Part shown: one piece after another, positions 55,552 to 60,409 of the stretch
Layout of the letters: every line of letters begins with the position of its first letter
Position numbering within the stretch: position 1 is the stretch's first letter
Position numbers and translations under genes: made by a program
NCBI RefSeq assembly: GCF_025628895.1
Contig: NZ_JAOTJC010000008.1
Coordinates: 500,813-561,221, forward strand
From: Alteromonas salexigens
GTDB lineage: Bacteria; Pseudomonadota; Gammaproteobacteria; Enterobacterales; Alteromonadaceae
Direction of reading: 5' to 3'
DNA length: 60,409 bases
Notes under the pieces: generated by a model
Seen by the model: the letters and a program-made list of their open reading frames with translations, nothing else
Databases searched by the model: none
Told to the model about the DNA's origin: nothing

Positions 55552-57525
55552 TTAGCTGAGTAATCCGAAGGGAATATCGGTGCTTTCGGCAAATTCTGCA
55601 TAAATGCGTTTTTGCTGAGAGCCGCGGGGGACTAAGGCGTAGCAGGCTGGGGCCGGAGTGGTTTCCTGAAGTTCAAACCATAGTTTATCCAGCGCATCGG
55701 TGCCGTGCACCAGAAAGCTTTGCCCCCAGGTCGTGGCGTACAGCACCATCAGGTGTTCTACCGACGCTTTTTGTCGCAGAGTGGGAAAGTTGATGATAGC
55801 CAGACAGGTAGTGACCCGTTCACTGGCCAGCAAGTCTTCCCGGGGCAGGGCGGTCACTTTCACTGGCGGGAAATACAGGCTTAGGTGCCGAACCAGATCC
55901 TTAAGATCCGTTTCGTTAATTTCTCCGGCATTGTAATCAATCAGGACATTGGTTTTGGCATCAATAATCCGGCTGGCAACACACCACACCATCAGCTCGA
56001 CCGGGTTGGGCGCGTGGGCAATGCGCTGCCCCGCATCCACCTTACCTGACTTACTGAGTTGATCACCGGCGAAGGCCGACCAAACTTCACTGCCATTCTT
56101 ACGCCGTTGTAGCTTTACCGTGATACTGTCGCAATACAGTCCGTCATCAAATGCACAGCGCAAAAACTCAATTTTATTGGGCTTTTTACCGTAAAAGGTG
56201 CTCAGACGGCGGCCCAGCACAGTCATGTCTTCTTTGCTCATCGCCTGCTTGCCCGCACTGAGCTGGGCGGAGATGCGGCGATAACACTGGATTAAAAAGC
56301 GATGAATGCGGCGGCTTAACTGAACCCGCTCATGGAAAGTCCATTCGCTCTGTGTGTCCAGGTGTTGCAGGTCGGTGCGGCCCCAGCCCCAGCTTTTAGC
56401 ATAAGCCGCCATAATTTTGCGTTTGAAGGTGGCCGTCTCGCCTTTTGCCAGTGGCACACTCAAAGCACAGCCACACTTAATGTATAAGCACTGCTGCAGC
56501 AACAAGACATCTTCGTCCTGCCCTTTCGCCCGATAATGCGCAATAAGCTGGTCGAACATCAGTGCGTACGGGTCGATAGTGGCCACTTGCCCGGGGGCTT
56601 CGGCTCCATGATGAACCCGCTTCTTCAACAGGTTACACAGCGGCTGCTCCTGTTCAATATTACCCAGGAACACTTCCAGCTTGGCCATCTTCAGTACCGA
56701 TTTAAACGGTGACTCCATTGCCTTGCCGAGTTGCCAGATAGCTGCGCCAAACAGCTCTCTGGGCTCCAGTTTTTCCAGGTTGCCTAAATCCATAAACCAG
56801 GTGGGATCAGGGGAACCGCCTCCCTCCAGGCTATTCAGCAGAGCATAATATTGTTGGTCGGTAGTGGCTTCGGGGGTGAGCCACCAGAAGGGCGCCTTGC
56901 CGGCGACCACTATGTTGGTGGTATAAAACTCGGCTTTCAGGAATACCGCCTGAGCGGAGCCCGCACTTTCGCCGTCGGCGACACCAAAATCGTTCTGGCG
57001 TACCTTATCGACCTCGGACAGGAAAAAGTGGACTTCGATACCAAATTTATCGTCGGCCCATTTTTCAACCGCAGTTAACTTTTGCTGTAGCAAGGCCAGC
57101 GCCTGCGCAGAGAAACGGTTTCCGTCCACACACACCCAGTAGTCAAAATCAGAACCGCGGGACTGGGCTATTGTGCCAATACTGCCCATTAACACCAACG
57201 CATCGATGGCCCGCTGGCGGGGCCAGATTTGTTTGATATCGTCAAACAGGTGTTGCTGGTCGGCAAAACTTTCTGCCAGGGCAATTTCGACGTCTTTGCG
57301 CAACGAATAATTGTTAATACCGAAAGGCACGGCGTCGTCATCGACGAAGCCCGGTAACTCGGGATGGTTTACGTGGAGCAAAAACGGCAGTACATGAAAT
57401 AACGGCTGGTGTTCAGCAGGCATAAGCACCAGCGCACGCTCTATCCGGGCCTTATTATAACGAAGTACGCGGAGTAACCGGATTGTAAGGTTTTGCTGTA
57501 CAGAAAGCGGTTGTTGCGCTGCCAT
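55552..57525 (-). CDS. cyaA: Class I adenylate cyclase-like protein (short form)
   Basis: A 657-aa protein with the class I adenylate cyclase catalytic region: VLMGSIGTIAQSRGSDFDYWVCVD (about 111-134, with the GS...SDxDxW nucleotidyltransferase motif), then EVHFFLSEVDKVRQNDFG and the TWFMDLGNLEKLEP segment. E. coli CyaA is 848 aa and the Pseudomonas enzyme longer; this one lacks much of the C-terminal regulatory part. It may be a constitutive or differently regulated cyclase, or a diverged paralogue. It would make cAMP for CRP-type control. Confidence 0.82.
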   Translation of the reverse strand: MAAQQPLSVQQNLTIRLLRVLRYNKARIERALVLMPAEHQPLFHVLPFLLHVNHPELPGFVDDDAVPFGINNYSLRKDVEIALAESFADQQHLFDDIKQIWPRQRAIDALVLMGSIGTIAQSRGSDFDYWVCVDGNRFSAQALALLQQKLTAVEKWADDKFGIEVHFFLSEVDKVRQNDFGVADGESAGSAQAVFLKAEFYTTNIVVAGKAPFWWLTPEATTDQQYYALLNSLEGGGSPDPTWFMDLGNLEKLEPRELFGAAIWQLGKAMESPFKSVLKMAKLEVFLGNIEQEQPLCNLLKKRVHHGAEAPGQVATIDPYALMFDQLIAHYRAKGQDEDVLLLQQCLYIKCGCALSVPLAKGETATFKRKIMAAYAKSWGWGRTDLQHLDTQSEWTFHERVQLSRRIHRFLIQCYRRISAQLSAGKQAMSKEDMTVLGRRLSTFYGKKPNKIEFLRCAFDDGLYCDSITVKLQRRKNGSEVWSAFAGDQLSKSGKVDAGQRIAHAPNPVELMVWCVASRIIDAKTNVLIDYNAGEINETDLKDLVRHLSLYFPPVKVTALPREDLLASERVTTCLAIINFPTLRQKASVEHLMVLYATTWGQSFLVHGTDALDKLWFELQETTPAPACYALVPRGSQQKRIYAEFAESTDIPFGLLS

Positions 57526-57736
57526 TGCTGCTCTTTGGGTTCCGTGGTTGCTTCAAGAATAGCGTGATTTGCCAGACGCCGCTCGCTATTTCTGAGCGCG
57601 CGTCCCTGCGGCGTCGGTTACACGCATATACGCGCTGACAAGTTTATCAGACCAGTATGTTGAGGATTAAGCAGTTTATCTGCGGACAGGGAATGAACGG
57701 TCAGGCCACTGCAGACACAGCCGGGTATGCGTGGTA

Positions 57737-58084
57737 TCAGGCAGGCTGCCACACACCGTGCTCATTCCCGCCCAACAGGTAAATAGCGATGTGACCTTTG
57801 CCGGGTAATTCGGTGGGCGGGAGTGCCAGCGTGGCGCCGTGCGACTGTAAGTCAGCCACGGCCTGTTCGATATCTGTTACGCGCCAGTAGGGCCGCACCA
57901 CCGGCTGCTCATCGGTATGCAGCGGCGCGCGAATACCCAGCATGTAGCCTCCGGCAACCTCGCATGTTCTGGCTCCGCCGAGCACCTCGTCGGGTTTTGA
58001 CAGCGTGACACCATGCAGTTGTTCGTAATTGCGGCAGGCTTTCTCAACATCCGTGCTGACGATTTCAAGATAGTGTAACTCCAT
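57737..58084 (-). CDS. VOC-family (glyoxalase-like) protein
   Basis: A 115-aa vicinal-oxygen-chelate fold protein with two beta-alpha-beta3 units. It starts MELHYLEIVSTDVEKACRNY; the metal-site residues seem to be His3/Glu-type positions and late Glu-His in GGNEHGVWQ. It is cytoplasmic, of the small bleomycin-resistance/glyoxalase type; substrate unknown. The next gene on the same strand starts 422 bp upstream, so it is a single unit. Confidence 0.8.
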   Translation of the reverse strand: MELHYLEIVSTDVEKACRNYEQLHGVTLSKPDEVLGGARTCEVAGGYMLGIRAPLHTDEQPVVRPYWRVTDIEQAVADLQSHGATLALPPTELPGKGHIAIYLLGGNEHGVWQPA

Positions 58085-58125
58085 AGGGCGGACTCCTTAA
58101 TCTACATTAATACACGTTAGTTGCG

Positions 58126-58506
58126 CTACATATGCAACCAGATGAGTGCTTCACGGGTACTCTCGAAATACTGAATATCGCCTGACACAAACCAATTGGC
58201 CACTCTTGTCAGACTTTCCAGCCAGTCATTGTTGCCACAAATTGCTATTTTTCGAAATTCATTACCGTGGCTTAAGCCCAGCTTGAAGTCATCCCAGGCG
58301 GCTCTTGCTTCCCAGCCGTCCACCTCGGTTGCATCGATAAAGGCATTGATACTGGGCTTTTTCACCTGAGCTAATGCGGCGTCAAGCATGGGCGTGATTA
58401 CGGTGTAATCTTCATGGGTGAGCTTGCCCTGGATTTTCATGGTGAGAAAGAATTGTTCGCCGGTTCTTTCTATTCCAATGGCAAGCCCATGTCGTGTGGT
58501 TTGCAT
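58126..58506 (-). CDS. SpoIIAA-like (STAS/SEC14-type) protein
   Basis: A 126-aa protein of the SpoIIAA-like family (PF11964 type). It shows KIQGKLTHEDYTVITPMLDAAL, AFIDATEVDGWEARAAWDDFKLGLSHG and KIAICGNNDWLESLTRVANWF with the final TREALIWL. Such proteins are small lipid- or nucleotide-binding folds with no settled function. The ATG at 58506 follows GGGGGAT; a longer frame lacks a ribosome site. Confidence 0.8.
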   Translation of the reverse strand: MQTTRHGLAIGIERTGEQFFLTMKIQGKLTHEDYTVITPMLDAALAQVKKPSINAFIDATEVDGWEARAAWDDFKLGLSHGNEFRKIAICGNNDWLESLTRVANWFVSGDIQYFESTREALIWLHM

Positions 58507-58607
58507 AACGCTATCCCCCGGGTATGCTGCTGCCAGCATTACAGTAAACGGTAGGCGTGCGTATAAATATACGTGGTATCGACTATAGATAGAATATAGT
58601 CAAAAAA

Positions 58608-58674
58608 CGCCCGGCGGACAGGTGCATTTACTACCGGCTTTGTGAATACCGGCAGTACGCCACGAGTTTCGCAG
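58608..58674. repeat. Dispersed repeat, copy A
   Basis: About 67 bp related to copy B at 60230-60296. The two share an exact 18-mer, ACCGGCTTTGTGAATACC, and the preceding GGCGGA-AGGTGC. In copy A, TACTACCGG and CCGGCAGTA form a stem (one G-T pair). Confidence 0.6.
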
Positions 58675-58793
58675 AACAATAGAAAAGATGTACAAACCTG
58701 TTAGGTTAACGAGGCAAGAAGCTCCGGTCCCTGGGCGGTGAACAGCCATACACTTAACGTCTACACCGTTGCAAAGGTAGCAGTAAATACAGC

Positions 58794-58820
58794 TAACAGG
58801 GCAACAGAGTTGCCCTGTTA
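58794..58820. repeat. Perfect 12-bp inverted repeat
   Basis: TAACAGGGCAAC and GTTGCCCTGTTA pair perfectly with a 3-nt AGA loop. There is no T run on either side, so it is a strong hairpin without an obvious terminator role. Confidence 0.6.
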
Positions 58821-58989
58821 CTACTTAGCGGGACCAGGCTCAACGGTAAAGCGAATGTTGGTGTTGGTTAATTTTGCGGCTAGGGTTCATAAACACTGAC
58901 CTCGTATTCCACCTGTCAGCGATATTATTTAGCGTTCACAAAAGGCTGAGCGCGCAATCTGTTTTTATCTACAACCAAACGTCATTACT

Positions 58990-59769
58990 TTAAGCCGGCT
59001 GAGGCTCAATTGTACTTGTTAGCATTTCCTCTTTACGGTTATCGAGCAAATTTCCAAACTCTGACTGTCTCAGCAATCGCTCCACTTCATCGTAATTTTC
59101 AATGAGCTCCGCGAGGTTGTCAGGGTTAATTTTCTTTAATGGAAATTCCATTTTCGGCACTTTCTCGGTATCCAAACTAAGGTGCTCCAGAATCGATTGA
59201 GTCACTCCTTTTTTATCATCTATAAGCTCTTCATAGAACACTTCCATATATGGAGAGTCGCTGAATAGCTTTCGGTGATACTCAATTTCGTTCTTAATTG
59301 TTCGAAGTTCATTAATAAGGGTGTCGGTTTGCAGAGTTATTGTTACCTTCTCTACTTTCTCACCAGGTTCAGCGTGATATGTATTACGAGCTTGTGCGGT
59401 AACTCTTGAAATGTACGTTTTAAGTACATTTTGCCGGATGAGGTGAATTATATGAAAGTCATTTGCTTTTAAATAACGCGTAAGGTCTCGGTTTCGCTGT
59501 GTATACATAAGTTTGAAACCGAACGATTTAGTCTCTCTGTCATCCGGAATAAGTGTTTTCATGAACGAGTCAATCATTCTGCCTCTGGCCAGCCTGTTCT
59601 GAATTAGTCCTAACCGGCGTGTTTTCAGGTACATGCGGTAGCTGTCTTCACGATCCGTATTTCGCAAAAATATCTCACCATGCCCTTTTATTGATGGGTG
59701 TTGGTTCAAATAACGCCAGAGTAGAGTCGAGCCACTTCTCTGTGTGGTTAAAATTACAAACTTTTTCAT
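58990..59769 (-). CDS. Sulfotransferase-family protein
   Basis: A 259-aa PAPS-dependent sulfotransferase. The 5'-phosphosulfate-binding loop TTQRSGSTLLWRYL (8-21) and the 3'-phosphate region IIHLIRQNVLKTYIS (about 107-121) are clear. Many bacterial members modify surface glycans or lipids. The gene is AT-rich and has different codon use from its neighbours, and it lies in a block with repeats and an IS fragment, so recent acquisition is likely. No glycan biosynthesis genes are adjacent in the window. Confidence 0.85.
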   Translation of the reverse strand: MKKFVILTTQRSGSTLLWRYLNQHPSIKGHGEIFLRNTDREDSYRMYLKTRRLGLIQNRLARGRMIDSFMKTLIPDDRETKSFGFKLMYTQRNRDLTRYLKANDFHIIHLIRQNVLKTYISRVTAQARNTYHAEPGEKVEKVTITLQTDTLINELRTIKNEIEYHRKLFSDSPYMEVFYEELIDDKKGVTQSILEHLSLDTEKVPKMEFPLKKINPDNLAELIENYDEVERLLRQSEFGNLLDNRKEEMLTSTIEPQPA

Positions 59770-60344
59770 GGTGCTTCCTTTTGTAATACTTCCCCTCGCA
59801 CGTTAGGGGAGTTGCCAGTGATACACTTTTAAGCAGTTGACTATTATGAAGTTGTGTAAAGTTCACTTATGGTGAAACAAGTACAATTTATATTCTGCAT
59901 TTATTGAGATTAGCGGGTTGTTTTAGAAAAACAAAGAGAAATTTATATTTTTTAGCTGCGATCACTTTAATCTAACATGACACTACTTAATATGCTGATC
60001 CTCAGAAGGTTTCTCGTTCATATTGCCACATTAGTACTGCACTCCAGCGAAGTTCTGTGGCCAAAAGTTTTTACTTTCCGAAATTTATTCTTGTAGTTAA
60101 GGTCCAGCTAAATACCATTCCAGGAGGCTTTGGTGAGGGAGCTCCGTCACGCAGGCTGGATTAAAATGAATTATAAGCGTGAGATTGAGCTATCGGAGCA
60201 TATAATATGAATGGAATGTAACTTTAAAGGGCCTGGCGGATAGGTGCCTTCCCCCACCGGCTTTGTGAATACCTGTACTGGGTCCCGGGTTTCGCGTGAC
60301 CTTTCCCCTGAACTAGCACCACTGCTTCGATGAGATTATTCATA
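59770..60344. other. AT-rich gene-poor region before an IS fragment
   Basis: About 575 bp with no convincing gene. A short 25-codon frame from GTG 60133 has a GGAGG site but is too short and isolated to call. The end (60230 on) carries repeat copy B, beside the 3' end of an IS3-type transposase gene, and probably belongs to the IS flank. Confidence 0.5.
60230..60296. repeat. Dispersed repeat, copy B
   Basis: The counterpart of copy A at 58608-58674, with the exact 18-mer ACCGGCTTTGTGAATACC and flanking GGCGGATAGGTGC and GTTTCGCG segments, plus several small indels. It lies about 50 bp beyond the transposase stop codon. Confidence 0.6.
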
Positions 60345-60409
60345 TTATGCTGCCCGCTTTGCATACTCAACAGGCGGTAAGTAATCCAATGAGCTATGTG
60401 GCCGAACAT
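60345..60409 (-). mobile_element. IS3-family transposase, C-terminal end (cut by window edge)
   Basis: On the minus strand, the frame from the window edge reads VRPHSSLDYLPPVEYAKRAA and then a TAA stop at 60345. The R-P-H-S-S-L-x-Y-x-P-P-x-E-(Y/F) ending is characteristic of IS3-family OrfB transposases (integrase core C terminus). The remainder of the gene lies outside the window. Another frame over the same DNA is open but has no homology-like pattern. Confidence 0.8.

Larger units (their letters stand above)
58507..58989. other. Gene-free 483-bp stretch with repeats
   Basis: No open frame of note is present. It contains one copy of a dispersed repeat (58608-58674) and a perfect 12-bp inverted repeat TAACAGGGCAAC-AGA-GTTGCCCTGTTA (58794-58820). 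It marks the start of the AT-richer end of the window. Confidence 0.6.

Noticed and set aside
60133..60210. 25-codon frame with a GTG start and GGAGG site
   Set aside because: The ribosome site is good but the frame is very short, isolated and in an AT-rich gap near an IS fragment; kept out of the gene list.
60224..60409. 61-codon minus-strand frame at the window edge
   Set aside because: The IS3 transposase ending is in a different frame (stop at 60345); this one is a chance overlap.

Overview
The window looks like chromosomal DNA of a marine gammaproteobacterium of the order Alteromonadales (Alteromonas/Aestuariibacter-like). This rests on gene content and protein character read by eye; no database search was run. 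Most of it is core genome in arrangements also known from Escherichia coli: gltX flanked by tRNA-Val(UAC) and tRNA-Ala(GGC), tesA divergent from ybbA-ybbP, folX next to the TIGR01777 epimerase gene (yfcH), yciO-rnm divergent from the trp operon with yciI at its end, and nadK/recN/bamE.

Layout. 1-2.8 kb: tRNA-Val, gltX, tRNA-Ala and three identical tRNA-Glu genes on a 214-bp period, then a broken fourth tRNA-Glu end interrupted by a hairpin-rich insert and a duplicated terminator. 3-10 kb: small proteins, an orphan GAF histidine kinase, an M14-like carboxypeptidase, dusC and two tandem exported amidohydrolases. 10-22 kb: tesA/ybbAP, a DesK/NarL-type two-component pair divergent from a membrane protein, yfcH-folX, a TqsA-like transporter, and a PepSY-phoP-phoQ operon. 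22.8-30 kb: the complete tryptophan operon trpL-E-G-D-CF-B-A-yciI on the minus strand, with a clear attenuator whose 21-residue leader peptide holds three consecutive Trp codons. 30-34 kb: rnm-yciO-scpA-scpB-rluB, an overlapping gene string. 34-44.7 kb: a solute-binding protein, dkgB, a trypsin-fold protein lacking its catalytic serine, a DUF445 protein, tpm, a repeat-built lipoprotein, bamE, recN with LexA-type boxes, a lactate permease lodged between recN and nadK, and nadK.

44.7-52.4 kb is the most distinctive region: a four-gene operon (GntP-type permease, MetX-fold lipoprotein, PHB depolymerase with a circularly permuted catalytic order, 3-hydroxybutyrate dehydrogenase) divergent from a TonB-dependent receptor and followed by a NarL-type response regulator. 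Together these could form a complete route for breaking down external poly(3-hydroxybutyrate), importing oligomers and monomers, and oxidising them to acetoacetate. 52.4-58.5 kb holds ordinary accessory genes (GNAT, YqaA, AbgT, a short class I adenylate cyclase, VOC and SpoIIAA-like proteins). The last 2 kb is AT-rich and looks acquired: a sulfotransferase gene, a dispersed repeat pair and the 3' end of an IS3-family transposase cut by the window edge.
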